From assembly GCF_001577835.2 (NCBI RefSeq), contig NC_029520.1, positions 52,814,652 to 52,878,651 of the forward strand: a DNA stretch of 64,000 bases. The letters run 5' to 3'. The position numbers and the translations under genes were made by a program. Positions 1 through 21,275 of this stretch are shown here, one piece after another; position 1 is the first letter of the stretch, and every line of letters begins with the position of its first letter. Source of the DNA: Coturnix japonica (lineage: Eukaryota; Chordata; Aves; Galliformes; Phasianidae). Under the pieces are notes generated by a model. That model was not told the DNA's origin. It made no database searches and saw nothing but the letters and a program-made list of their open reading frames with translations.

Positions 1-40
1 TGTGGGCCTTTGCAACCCAGGCCGTTCTGTGATTCTATGA
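1..40 (+). repeat. CR1 LINE 3' terminus (cut by window edge)
   Basis: Ends in the typical CR1 3' end: a CCAACCC-like block, then CATTCTGTGATTCTATGA-type octamers. The rest of the copy lies off the left edge. It sits in an ERO1A intron. Confidence 0.85.
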
Positions 41-519
41 CACCCCCCCCACCTCTGTTGCTCCCATGGCCAAAAACCTGACACCTCCCTTGAGGCCACA
101 CCCAGAGCAATTCTGCTCTCTCCATTTGCAGAAGCAGGGATAGAGGTGGTAGGAGAGCTAACACAGCTTTCCTCCCCACTCTTCTGCCTGCCTGATGTCT
201 CTGTTAAGACACTGTGGTGGCGGCAGACAGACATAATGCATGGGTCCTTCCCACCCACCTCAGCAAGAGCTGGCAGGGGGCAAAAGCACTGCGTGATGCT
301 GTGACTTACAGGGAAACAAAGGCCACAGATTGCTCTTCTTTACTGCTAAGTGTGAGGAGGGGGTATTTTTATTAGAAAGAAACAGAACATATGTGTACAG
401 TGACACAAGGCAGTGTTTCACACTGACCACCGCTACGCCATGAATCCTGAAGCCTCCCAGTACTTGTGTTTTTAACACAAAGACCTGTTTGTGGCATGGG
501 TAGAAACAGGAGCACTCAC

Positions 520-531
520 CTCCATCGTCTC
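520..531 (-). CDS. ERO1A: ERO1A candidate exon 9, 12-nt microexon
   Basis: Twelve bases lie between a pyrimidine-rich acceptor (CTCTCATCAG) and a strong donor (GTGAGT). With the carried G they read GDDG and keep the phase. The position corresponds to the GTSE stretch just before NTFYSWLEG in human ERO1A. Very short, so this is inferred from splice signals and phase. Confidence 0.65.
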
Positions 532-3500
532 CTGATGAGAGAAAGGCACGAGAGGTGGGGGGAGAGAAAAACAAAGGAGATAATTACACACAACCAAAGC
601 TAAACTCCAAGGCACAAACATGAACACTGCTCTGCTAACCTGCTCTGACAAAGGATGAGCCTTCCCAAGGAGGTTCATACATTTTCCAAACATAAAACAT
701 GATCTCAATACCTGCAGCAGCAAAGTACCTGGTGAGCGATGCTCCCACATGACCTGACCCACACAGCAGGAGCCGTATTTGCAGAGGAAGTAAAACTACA
801 CAGTTAAAGACTGGGAAACAGGAAATGCAACTGCCTCCTGTATGACCCCTGACAAGATACTCAGAGGCCCCATCTCTGCTTCCTGCAGCCCACCAGCCTT
901 TCGCATCAAGGCAGGCATCAGGTCTGGCCCTGTTCTCACGTCCCGTTCAAGACCTATAACAGCTCTCACTCAGCAGAAGTAGCTCACGCGGTATTTGCTG
1001 CTGTTGTAGCCCTGAACAATATGCTACCAAACCACTCAGCAAGATGAACACATGACTCACCTCCACCGGATGCCAAAGGTCTTTTCACATTCTGAGGCCT
1101 AAGAGGAAAAAAAACAACAATTCATTTAGATAAGTAAATACATGACTGTCTCCTTGTGGTGCAGAAACAACAGTGGAAGAAATTACTTTTCTGTAGCCAA
1201 ACAGCCCAGGAAGATCTAAGAGGTCCTCCTGCTCCAAGAGAAAAAGGGAAAAGGGAGATCAGGTTTTCTCTTTTTTCCTTCCTTCTTTGTAAAAAAAACA
1301 GCTAGGGGAAATTCAAGTGCCTCGAGGAGTGCTTGTGGACATTATCGCATGGCCCTGGTGCAACACGATGCTGTAGTGTGCAGAGAGGACAGCACTGGAA
1401 AGGGACAGCACTGGAAAGGTAACAGCAGGCAAGACTATGGATCAGCGTCCACCAGCACAGCCCCAGGGGCAGAGCTCAGCAGAGATCCAACAGGCAAAGA
1501 CTGGGGACGGAGCTCACCTCCTGGTATGAGACCAGGGAGAACAGGGCTGCGTGATGAGGAACACATCACACCTGAGATGCACACCCTGCTGGCTGCTGCA
1601 ACCTTGTGCTGCAGAGCTGTGGCAGGAGGAGCAGCCTGGGGCAGCCATATGGCTCATCCCCTGCTCCCACAGCCTGCGCTGTGCCAGCACTGCAGCAAAG
1701 ACTGGAAGATGGGGATTAATGGAGCAGTTGTAGCACGTGCAGCCCCTCTACAAAAGTCATGGCTCACAGTGACTAAAGGTTTGTGGCACCCACGTCCTGA
1801 AGCACCTACTTGAAGCAGTTTTCTTCATAAATACTGTTCCATATCTTCCAGGCATCTGGTCCTCTGTAGCCGGTATAGCGCTCAGGATTCAGGAGTAAAT
1901 CCACATACTCTGCGTCAGGAGAATGGATGTCTGTGCAACACAATGCTGGGTCAGTGACAACAGCTTCCAAAGGACAATGACATCTTCCAGAGCCAATCCA
2001 CACACCCCTGTGCATACTGAACCACCCTCCAATTAGGCAGGTGCACGGTGTTTGCTGCACACTGCCCCACTGCAGCAGCTCTCTGGGACTCTGAGCTATC
2101 ACAGTGCAAGGCCGCAAATGGCAAAACCAACTCTGAGCGTGCTCAGCCAAGTCACTAACTTGCTGAGCTCTGCAAGACCCCGACCAGCAATGAAGCTCTT
2201 GATTACTTTCAAAACGCTGAGGGTAGGGGATGGGGAGGGAGAAGAAATGACATATATGCTTTAGGCCTGCTGCAATAATGCACATCAGCCTCAAAGCTCC
2301 ACAGAGAGCTTGAACTGCTTAAGACTTTGTCAGATCAAACAGGTCACGGTACCATCAGCTTCACAGAAGCTGTCTGAAGAGTCATCGTGCCACGTCCACT
2401 GCAGCATCGCCTGCTGGGTTTCCTTGCTGCAAAGAAAGGCCAAAGAGCATCAGACAGAGCACTTATGCTGAGGTTCCTTCAAGATAAGCAAGAGCTGTGG
2501 GAAGAAGTCATACCTCAGCGACTCATCCACAGCCCCCAGTCTGTTGGCTTCTTCACATTCTTCAGCGCGGCTGTTGGCTTCCTCTGAATACTGCATTGGG
2601 AAGCAAAGCAAAGATTAAAACATGGGTTTTCTGATGTTATAATCTGGCCTTCACTGCACATACAGTTTAAGCATCAGAAATGCTTCTACAGTTCAGCCCA
2701 GTTGATATTTTCATCAGTGTCTGCAAATATCCCCAGCTGCAGGGATTGCTGCAGGGACGCAGGGCAGGCCGTGACACACAGTGCTTTACCTGGACTCGGG
2801 GAAGCCTCCAAGAAGGCTTTTATCACTTACAGTGACTCAAAGTCAGTCCTACAAGCAGCACCACTTTGCACATGCAGACAAACCTACCTTGTAACCTGCA
2901 GATCTGATTCCATCAGGGACTTCATCCTGAAAGACAAAGTTGGGCACGTGCTACACGTGGAGCTGACAGAGCCTGTCAGTCACATGTCTGAAAAAGATTA
3001 GGAAGGTAACTGCAGCTCCTGGAGCTTACACGGAACCAAAGCCCCCAGCTTAGCTTACACCATCTCTAATTACCGGCTCCTCCACAGACTGAAGTTAAGC
3101 AATATTCCTGGTGTTCTATTTTGATTTTTCACAAGACTCTCCTCCCCAGCAGTCAGCAGCATTGCACAGTGCTCCACCAGGCTGTGCCCTGCCCACCAAG
3201 CACAAGGTAGAAGATGCTGACCCAGACTTCAGAGGAGCTGCTGGCTGCCATCCCACCTCCAGGTGATGCTGGCAAAAGCCCAGCTGCCTCTTTGCAGCTA
3301 TTGCAGCTCCCAGCCCTGATCTCTGTCAACCTGAAGCCTCCCACAGCAGCTGCATGGAGTCACCATTGAAGGAGCTGTTGGAAGGGTAGGGTAGGGAGAG
3401 GGGAATGGAGGTAAATGAAATATACAGATCTGAATTTACATAAGGAGTGATGTTCACACACACACACCCCCACTGCATTCTGTCTCTCTCTCTCCCCCTT

Positions 3501-6500
3501 TTTTTCAGACAGACACCTGCAGTCACCATGTTTTCTTCCAGCTCAGTGAACAAACCCCTTCTGTCCAGGATGCAAGGGCAAAGGTGTCTGCTTTTGTACT
3601 GGGAAACAGAGGGATCTGTTTTATGTATAGAGACTGCTGGAAAGGGCTTGGCTGAATTCATCAGACAAAACAGCAAATTGCCGTGTAGCTCACAGGCTAA
3701 CGGGGTGAACGTGTTGGCGATTAACACAGTACACAGCACTTTTAGCCCTAAAATCATTTTGCCAATGCCTCAAATAAAAGAGGGGCCAGGACAAGTTTTT
3801 CCATTCATGGAAGGCTGGCTGTCAGAAGCCCAGCCTTTCTTTAACATATCAGAATGGAACATTTCAGCCTTTCTTTAGGGATCCCAGCTGTACTGTGCCT
3901 AAGGAAGCCTCCTTTGAAGCCGCAGCAGAGCTGCTCAGCAGCCAGCACAGGAAGGCATTTACCTGCTTTTTACTCTGGGGCCGCAAAGGCCAAATAGAGA
4001 AAAGAGTGAAGTGAGTGATTCTCTACTTACAGATGGGCAGGGTTTTACAGCACAGTCTCTTATTCCACAGTGACTGTTGTCATTCCAGAATGGACACGGT
4101 TTCTTCAGGTTTACCTAAAAACAACACATTATCCTGTTACATGTTTCTTCCACGCAGCCAAGCCAACCTTCCACATCACATCACAGCCTGCACCACTGTC
4201 TCACTGTAAGGCTGGCCTTGAATGCTGCAGGGATGGGGCATCCACAGCCTCCTTGGGCAACCTGTTCCAGTGCGTCACCACCCTCTGGGGGAAAAACTTC
4301 CTCCTCAGATCCAACCTCAACCTCCCCTGTCTCAGTTTCAAACCATTCCCCCTTGTCCTGTCAATGCCCACCCTCACAAACAGCTGTTCCCCTCCTGTTT
4401 ATACACTCCCTTCAAGTACTGCAAGGCCACAATGAGGTCTCCTTGGAGCCTTCTCTTCTCCAAGCTAAAAAATCCCAGTTCCCTCAGCCTTTCCTCATAA
4501 GGAAAGAAGCTGAAAACATCTTAAACCCTTCTTACGGAAGAACATAGATTTTTTTTGTCTGCTGGATCAGGAAGCAGTCACTGTTCAGCACTTGCCTTGG
4601 CAGGTAGGGCTCTGGCCAGGACCCAACACACCCAAACAAACCCAGTTAGTCACACAGATACAATCTCACTGAACAGCAGTAGATGTCATGTAACAGTGAT
4701 GGCTCGCCATAACAGCAATCACTTCATCTGACTGTCTGACAACTAAACCAGGCTTTCCTCTTTGTCAGGAAGGCATTAAGAGTATCCTCCTTATGCAATT
4801 TGGATTCCCCATCATCAGCTCTTTTGAGCCCTAATTCAACAAACTGTTCTACTGCTTCAGTTCCTCTAAGGGAACAATGCGTAAGAAAACACCTTTAACA
4901 GAGAGGCTGAGGATGCTCCACTTCTATAGGCATCCAAGGCCAGGCTGGATGGGATCCTGTGCAGCCTGGCTGCAATGGGGGCATCTGATTTTAAGAGATC
5001 AGCAATAACTTCCAAGGGACAAAGAAAAGAAAAGCATAGCAAATTACTGAGAAATTTTTATGTTATTTCTTGTATGGGATACTTACTTTGTAGTATCTAA
5101 AATAGTCACTTTCCAGGAGTCGATTCAGCCTAGGAAACAGCTTGTAGTTGTTGAAGGCATCGATGGTTTCTACATCACAAGTGCAGTCGTCTAAATGGCC
5201 AGTGACCTGTTGGTACAGAACATTGGGAGCACAAACAAGTTGGTCAGCACTGCTCCACAGCACACACAGCACAACTCAGGATTTTCTTCCACTTTTCCAC
5301 CAGCCACTGCCCTAAATCTGACCCAACGAAACAGTGCTGGCTTAGAGGGCACAGCGGGGATGGGCTGGCAGTTGGACTTGATGAAGGCAAGTAACTTTTA
5401 TTGATAGGACAAGGGAAAATGGTTTGAAACTGAGACAGGGGAGGTTTAGGTTGGATCTTAGGAGGAAGTTTTTCCCCCAGAGGGTGGTGACGCACTGGAA
5501 CAGGTTGCCCAAGGAGGCTGTGGATGCCCCATCCCTGCAGGCATTCAAGGCCAGGCTGGATGTGGCTCTGGGCAGCCTGGGCTGCTGGTTGGTGACCCTG
5601 CACACAGCAGGGGGTTGGAGCTGGATGAGCACTGTGGGCCTTTGCAACCCAGGCCATGCTGTGATTCTAGGATAAAACACATTTTTCCCCTAACACACGT
5701 AGGTATCTTAAGAGCTTACTGATGCCAGAGCAATAGGCATCAGGCAGACACTTACATCCCTTCAGAGAGCAGAGATAACACACATACAGCTGGACAGGTC
5801 ACAGATGCTTTTATCAAGACCAAACCCAGCAGACACAGCAGCCCAGGCTCTTGTTTGACACCAAATGTCACTCCGGGCAGCATGGCACACAGCAAAGAGC
5901 TGCCATCTGCATAAGGGTCTAATTAAGCAGCAATAATGCCACCAAAGGTTACAGCATTAACTGAAGTCCTTGCTGTTAACTGACTGTGCTGGAGCCATTT
6001 GTTTGATTGGATCAGAACCACAGTGACTGCAGCAGCTTTTCCCTGTGCCCCTGGCAGCCATTTGGCAAGGAAACATCTGTTGCAGATGCACTGCAGGAAG
6101 CCAATGCTCCTTGCATCATCCTGAACAGCTCACGCTGTGTGTAAGCCCTGCAGGAAGAACCAAAGCAACACACATTCAGCTATGGCTTTGTGACACGTAG
6201 CTTACTGCCTGGGTGAGAAGATACAAGCAGGAGGAGGTCTGCTGCTTCCCAGCCCCACCATGAGCACTTGGGGAAATCACTTGGGGAAATCACTGTGCCC
6301 ACAAAGCAAACATAGCACTCATTCTCTCTCAATTGGGATTTTCCTGCATGCTAAAGCAGCAATACAACACTTGGCAGCTGCCGTCCACCAGCACTCGATC
6401 AGTGCAGGGGTTTAACGTCAAGGTGGTCATTTCAAATGGGTACTGCTGATTTATGAAGCGAATGTAGGATGTTCACAGTGAGAAATTCCCTCGCTGCCTC

Positions 6501-9126
6501 TGTCCCAGAAGCTCAGCAGGCGCTGGCAGCAGCCAGCACCAAGCAGCATTGCCCCCACATAGGCCACAACACTTCAAGCCCCAAGGGAAAGCCTCGAAGG
6601 AAGAGTGCCCTTTGTAATTAGGGCAGGATCAATTAGTGTGCGTGGGGAAAAGAGGAAGAGCCACATGAGGAGCTGAAATGCAAAGCCTGATGCATATCCG
6701 GAGAGCCCCCGGGGCACTCAGAGGCACACATCAGTCTGCCCTGAAGCACAGCCATCACCCTGCAGCAGCATTGCTCCGTGCCAGCCTTCCAAGAAGGAAG
6801 GCAATGAGTGCTCACAGAAAGGAGAGGGGAAGAAATAACAGCCTGGGTTGGACACACGGCGCCTTAAAGGAACGTGTGGGTTCCCCTTGGGCAGAAGGAA
6901 CCTATGTTCAAGCCCAGGGTGGGACACAGGGCTGAGGAAGCAAAGCCTTTCATTGAAGACACTGATACTTTAGACTGAGCCACGCTGATTTACGTGGGTG
7001 TGAAGGGAAATGCAGTGAGCTGCAGCGCCCTTTGCCACCCCAACACATCATCAGTGCTATGTCACCATGACTTGGAGGCTGCTCCTGTTTCTTGCACTCA
7101 CACCTTGGCCCAGCCCCTCACCACTCTGCACTGCCACACGTTTTGCAAAGTCGTGAAAACTCAGATGAGCAGCACAGCAATGAACATTTCCACTGGCCTA
7201 ACCCAGCTCCATCTAACAAAACAAACAGCACCGATCTGCCAGTCCAGTTACCCAACGTGAAGCTGTTGCAAAATTAACGAAGGCTCATCGATGAAAATAG
7301 CAAACCCCAAAGCATTCATTAGTCTGCGTTTCCTGGAAGCCTGGCAGCCCCTGAGCAAGGCTGGGCCATGCCTCAGTTGCTCTAGAAATGGCCTCCAAAA
7401 CACCTGTAGAACCTTCAGCTGGCACTGCTCGGAGCTGTGCTGCCCCATGGCTGGAGGTCCCTAGGCCTGGATGGGCCCTGGGGGCACCCAGCCCAAGGCA
7501 GGGGTAGGGTTGAATGGCCTTGAAGGTCCCTTCCAACCCAACCCATTCTGTGATTCTGTGTAACTTTTGTACCAGGCCTGAACTTCCAAGGTTGAGCAAC
7601 CAAACGAAGCCAGAACCAAGCCAGCACAATGTCACCCTGTAAAGAGCTCAGGGTGAAGCACTATAAGCACCTTCCTGAGGGGGTGATGCCTTCACACCCC
7701 TTCCTTCCTCCCAAAACACCGTGTCTTCAGCCTGCAAGAATTCAAGTGGTTCTTTCAGATGAAGCACAACATCAGCAGGTCCCACACGTGTGCCATGTGC
7801 TTCCTGGCACCTGAATCACTGAGCTCAGCAGCAGCGATGGGTTCTGCTCCACCCAGGCGGGGTGCGGGAGCCCAACATGGCATGGGACAGGCAGGGCAGG
7901 GCCTGCACAGCACAGAGAGATGCAACGGAGCCGCCGGGACAGACGCACACCCCAATGGCTCCAGCTGCTGAGCAAGCAGCCAGGGAGCTGCTGTGCTGGC
8001 TCTATGCAATGCCACAGCACTGATGCATCCTCCATGGGTGCGTACCATGGGTTGGAGCATCACCATGCGTGGACTCGGCATCATCCTTAGGTTTGGCCTT
8101 TGCTTCATTCTCCTTTGTCTCCATCCCAGGCTGCACCAGTGAGCTTCATGTCTTCCCAGTTCACTCAGCATCACACAGTGCTCCTGGGCAGTGGATTTAG
8201 GGCTTTCTTTTCTCCTGACCCATACACCACCACTTATTGCACAGCTAGGCAGGAAAGAGGGCAGACTCCTTTCTGCACCTCCCACCTACAGCTAGAACAG
8301 AGCACAGGAATACTACAGTGGGTTTGTATCACCTCCAAGCAGCTCCTAGAAGACAATCAGCAGCTCCAGCTTCATGCAGAGGGTGGTGACGCACTGGAAC
8401 AGGTTGCCCAAGGAGGCTGTGGATGCCCCATCCCTGCAGGCATTCAAGGCCAGGCTGGATGTGGCTCTGGGCAGCCTGGGCTGCTGGTTGGTGACCCACA
8501 ACAGCAGCGCTTTGAGCAGCGAGGGCTGCTCGTATCACAGCGCTCCTGACTCAGCCTGACGAGGCAAAACCTCAGCAGGGAATGCACAGCGATAAAGCAT
8601 TGCCCAGCGCACCGGGCAGCCCCTATCAGCCCGTATCAGCCCCTATCAGCACGGCTTTTAGCTGCCGCTTCCATCGCGAGCCGCCCACAAGGTAAAGGCA
8701 CAGCCAAGCGCTCGGCTGCGCGTTTTCTTTCCCCACTCCCGACTTGTGATTCACGTTCCAGCACTGAGTGTAACGCAGCCGCTTCCTGGAAGGAGAGTGA
8801 CCACGGAGCGATGTGTCCGGCAGTGCGAAGTGAAGCGAGCGGCAACGCACGGCCCGGCACGGAACACTGCGACCGCTGGAAGGGAAACCCGGCTGGGGCT
8901 GCCCCACACAACGAGTGCTGCCCACACAACGACTGGTGCCCCACATAAACGAGTGCTGCCCACACAACGGGGGCTGCCCCACACAACGGGGTCTGTCCCC
9001 CCACGCCCCGCATCCCACCTTGCAGAAGCACCGTCTCTCGGCCGATCCCTGCTCCCCGCGGTGCAGTGCAGGCAGCAGCAGGGCGGCGAATCCCAACGCC
9101 CGCAGCATCGCTCCGCCCGCCGCCAT
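520..9126 (-). CDS. ERO1A: ERO1A, ER oxidoreductin 1 alpha (N-terminal half, exons 1-9)
   Basis: ERO1A is the FAD-dependent ER lumen oxidase that re-oxidises protein disulfide isomerase and passes electrons to oxygen, making H2O2. Coding exons in transcript order: 9126-9019, 5206-5087, 4114-4031, 2926-2888, 2590-2514, 2426-2353, 1930-1810, 1098-1061, 531-520. They join in frame with GT/AG sites into about 224 codons of a family length near 468. Seen: a hydrophobic N-terminal signal peptide, the CTCDVETID block, the shuttle cysteine pair in CGIRDC (human C94/C99), the regulatory cysteine in [10 protein letters not shown] (human C131) and the invariant [15 protein letters not shown] block. The FAD-binding core and the CxxCxxC active site should lie left of position 1; I found no FYSWLEGLC-like exon in 1-514. 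The gene is head-to-head with PSMC6. ERO1B is the alternative, but the synteny favours ERO1A. Confidence 0.96.
1061..1098 (-). CDS. ERO1A: ERO1A exon 8
   Basis: 38 nt, acceptor CCTCTTAG, donor GTGAGT. Reads [13 protein letters not shown] plus one carried base. Compared with human KPQTIKRPLNPLASGQ, three residues are missing. Confidence 0.9.
1810..1930 (-). CDS. ERO1A: ERO1A exon 7
   Basis: 121 nt, acceptor TTGCACAG, donor GTAGGT. Encodes [20 protein letters not shown] and the conserved [11 protein letters not shown] block, ending ENCF. Nearly identical to human over about 40 residues. Confidence 0.96.
2353..2426 (-). CDS. ERO1A: ERO1A exon 6
   Basis: 74 nt, acceptor TTCTTTGCAG, donor GTACCG. 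Reads [20 protein letters not shown] then FCEAD, matching human SEETQKAVLQWTKHDDSSDN. Confidence 0.93.
2514..2590 (-). CDS. ERO1A: ERO1A exon 5 (regulatory cysteine)
   Basis: 77 nt, acceptor CAATGCAG, donor GTATGA. Reads [20 protein letters not shown] then VDESL. The cysteine aligns with human C131, which forms the inhibitory disulfide with C94. Confidence 0.94.
2888..2926 (-). CDS. ERO1A: ERO1A exon 4 (39 nt)
   Basis: 13 codons, [13 protein letters not shown], between acceptor CTTTCAG and donor GTAGGT. Human has DEVPDGIKSASYK. Phase 0 on both sides. Confidence 0.94.
4031..4114 (-). CDS. ERO1A: ERO1A exon 3 (shuttle cysteines)
   Basis: 28 codons, [20 protein letters not shown] then CAVKPCPS, acceptor GTTTTTAG, donor GTAAGT. 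CGIRDC is the flexible-loop dithiol that exchanges electrons with PDI in the family. Confidence 0.96.
4209..4502 (-). repeat. CR1 LINE fragment, minus orientation
   Basis: Reverse-complement CR1 3' region lacking its terminal 60-100 bp: the GGCATTCAAGGCCAGGC-type and CACTGGAACAGGTTGCCC-type blocks are recognisable. Lies in ERO1A intron 2. Confidence 0.9.
4895..4985 (+). repeat. Degraded CR1-like fragment
   Basis: GGCATCCAAGGCCAGGCTGG and CAGCCTGGCTG blocks in CR1 order, diverged, with no terminal octamers. Confidence 0.6.
5087..5206 (-). CDS. ERO1A: ERO1A exon 2
   Basis: 40 codons, [20 protein letters not shown] then [20 protein letters not shown], acceptor TACCAACAG, donor GTAAGT. The CxC pair and the strong match to human identify the gene. 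Confidence 0.97.
5402..5671 (+). repeat. CR1 LINE 3' end, plus orientation
   Basis: About 270 bp of CR1 3' sequence ending GCAACCCAGGCCATGCTGTG then ATTCTAGGA. Lies in ERO1A intron 1. Confidence 0.95.
7447..7561 (+). repeat. CR1 LINE tail, plus orientation
   Basis: Older CR1 copy ending CCTTCCAACCCAACCCATTC then TGTGATTCTGTG. Confidence 0.85.
8376..8496 (+). repeat. CR1 LINE fragment without tail
   Basis: Starts at AGAGGGTGGTGACGCACTGG and stops at TGCTGGTTGGTGACC, so it is truncated at both ends. Confidence 0.92.
8899..9003. repeat. Imperfect ~19-bp tandem repeat near ERO1A exon 1
   Basis: Five degenerate copies of a unit containing TGCCCCACACAACG, in ERO1A intron 1 directly downstream of exon 1. 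Confidence 0.7.
9019..9126 (-). CDS. ERO1A: ERO1A exon 1 (start and signal peptide)
   Basis: 36 codons from the ATG at 9126: [20 protein letters not shown] then [16 protein letters not shown], followed by GTGGGA as donor. The hydrophobic run is a cleavable ER signal peptide and RCFCK continues into exon 2 as in human RCFCQ-V. A second in-frame ATG six codons on could also serve; the first lies in the GC-rich, CGCC-preceded context. Confidence 0.9.
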
Positions 9127-9249
9127 CGCAGCCGCCGCCGCCGGAATGATCCGCGCCGCCCCGCTCCGCTCCGCCCCGTTCCGGCCCGGGGGTGCGGCCG
9201 GCAGTGCCCGCAGCCCGGCATGGGGCCGCCCTCAGCTGCGGGTGTCGGT

Positions 9250-9259
9250 GTGACGGCGC
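9250..9259 (+). promoter_or_regulatory. ARE-like site (RTGACnnnGC)
   Basis: GTGACGGCGC fits the antioxidant response element core bound by NFE2L1/NFE2L2 with small Maf. NFE2L1 is known to induce proteasome genes when proteasome activity falls. It lies about 185 bp upstream of the PSMC6 ATG. Confidence 0.5.
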
Positions 9260-9283
9260 TCAGCGCTGCCCGCACCGCCATAA

Positions 9284-19837
<10,554 letters not shown>

Positions 19838-20148
19838 TGAGCCGGGCGGTGTGTGATGGATCACGGGGCGTGCTGGGCTCACCTATAAAACAGAAACAAT
19901 GTACCTGTTGGTTCTCCTCATGGGTGTTTGTATAACGTGTAGTCATTGGGTAATGCCAGTTGCAATGTGGGGCTGCAGGGATGTGCTCTGTGCAGTCCTG
20001 GGATACAGAACTCACTGCTGGTGGGTGTGGAGGTGTCTCATTGTCTTTGCAGTGTGGGTTTATAAGCGGCCTCAGTGGGTAAGCAGACTTCAAGTTCATT
20101 TCTTGGTTTATTTTTTAATATATATCAGTAAATTTCATCAAACAACGG

Positions 20149-20154
20149 AATAAA
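20149..20154 (+). terminator. PSMC6: PSMC6 poly(A) signal
   Basis: AATAAA 312 nt after the stop, followed by T-rich sequence; cleavage is expected at about 20165-20175. Confidence 0.85.
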
Positions 20155-20189
20155 ACTTGTTTAAATCAGCTTATCCCAGTGTGCTTTCC

Positions 20190-20368
20190 TAGAACCACAG
20201 CATGGCCTGGGCTGCAAAGGCCCACAGTGCTCATCCAGCTCCAACCCCCTGCTGTGTGCAGGGTCACCAACCAGCAGCCCAGGCTGCCCAGAGCCACATC
20301 CAGCCTGGCCTTGAATGCCTGCAGGGATGGGGCACCCACAGCCTCCTTGGGCAACCTGTTCCAGTGCT
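20190..20368 (-). repeat. CR1 LINE 3' end, minus orientation
   Basis: Begins with the reversed CR1 terminus (CATGGCCTGGGCTG) and ends at CAACCTGTTCCAGTGC. It lies directly behind the PSMC6 poly(A) signal. Confidence 0.95.
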
Positions 20369-20468
20369 GTCCTTGCTGTCTCTGTGACAGTGCTGCAGTC
20401 TGGCCTTGTGTGAGGCTGCCTTGGTGCTCACTGGATGTTCTGCAGCTGTTTGGGTAACCATTCAAACC

Positions 20469-20474
20469 AATAAA
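20469..20474 (+). terminator. Possible distal poly(A) signal
   Basis: A second AATAAA, beyond the CR1 insertion. Might serve long PSMC6 3' UTRs; no other support. Confidence 0.3.
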
Positions 20475-20767
20475 ACCTTGCCCATGATGTTCTGTTCCTT
20501 AAGGCCATCTATCACTGTATTATCTCGTTCTCATCTCAGAGCGGGATGTGTGGATGGCTGCACAGCACAGTGGTGCAGGGTTGGAGTGGAGCAGCATCGT
20601 ACCAGGCTACTTCTGGCTACTTCTCCTTGCTCTAATTGGATTACTGAGGCACGCTCGTCTGCCAGCCGAGCACGTCACATTAACCCTTGGTTTACCGCAA
20701 AGCAGCGCCGAGCAGCGAATCCTGGCAGCGTTTTGTCCCCATCGCTGTGAGCGGCAGGAAGGTTTAG

Positions 20768-20821
20768 TACAGGCAGGAATTGCGGTACAGGCAGGAATTG
20801 CGGTACAGGCAGGAATTGCGG
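20768..20821 (+). repeat. 18-bp unit repeated three times
   Basis: Three exact head-to-tail copies of TACAGGCAGGAATTGCGG, 390-450 bp upstream of the STYX ATG, at the edge of the CpG island. Confidence 0.97.
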
Positions 20822-21081
20822 TCCAGGCCGTGCTGTCCTGCAGCTGTCGCGGTCGGACACGAGGTTCGATGCGGTCCCACGTCCCAGCGGGCGCTGCCGC
20901 CGCCGCAGCCGGATGGTCCCGCGGTGCCGGTTCCGCTCGTGGTGCCGCCGCTCGCGGTGCCGGCTGGCGGAGCTCGGTTGGCCGCTCGTTGCGGCTCCCG
21001 TCGCTCTCACCGCCCTCGGGGTGGCGGGGCGGGGCCCGGAGGCGGGGGATGAGGAGGAGGAGGCGGCGGCACGGCGGCAGC

Positions 21082-21177
21082 ATGGCGGCCGGGCGCGAGC
21101 TGCTGGGAGCGCCGCCGCCTCCCCCGCCTTCCCCCGCCGCCCCCGAGCCGCAGCCCGCCGGGACGCTGCCCAAATAG
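21082..21177 (+). other. Candidate upstream ORF in STYX 5' UTR
   Basis: 31 codons, MAAGRELLGAPPPPPPSPAA then PEPQPAGTLPK and TAG, with a good start context (CAGCATGG). It ends 41 nt before the STYX ATG in the same exon-like GC-rich stretch. Whether it is transcribed depends on the real start site. Confidence 0.4.
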
Positions 21178-21218
21178 CCGCCCCGCCCGGCCCTGCCCCG
21201 CACGGAGCGCGCCCGGCC

Positions 21219-21275
21219 ATGGAGCTCGCCAAGCCGGCCTTCCCCGCGCTGCCGCAGGCCAAGGAGGACTCGGAG
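21219..21275 (+). CDS. STYX: STYX exon 1
   Basis: 19 codons, [19 protein letters not shown]; donor GTAGGC. Confidence 0.93.

Larger units (their letters stand above)
5672..9018. other. ERO1A intron 1, remaining sequence
   Basis: Large first intron of ERO1A. Apart from the CR1 fragments at 7447-7561 and 8376-8496, short 10-bp tandem units near 8620-8650 and an imperfect repeat at 8899-9003, I see nothing assignable. Confidence 0.6.
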
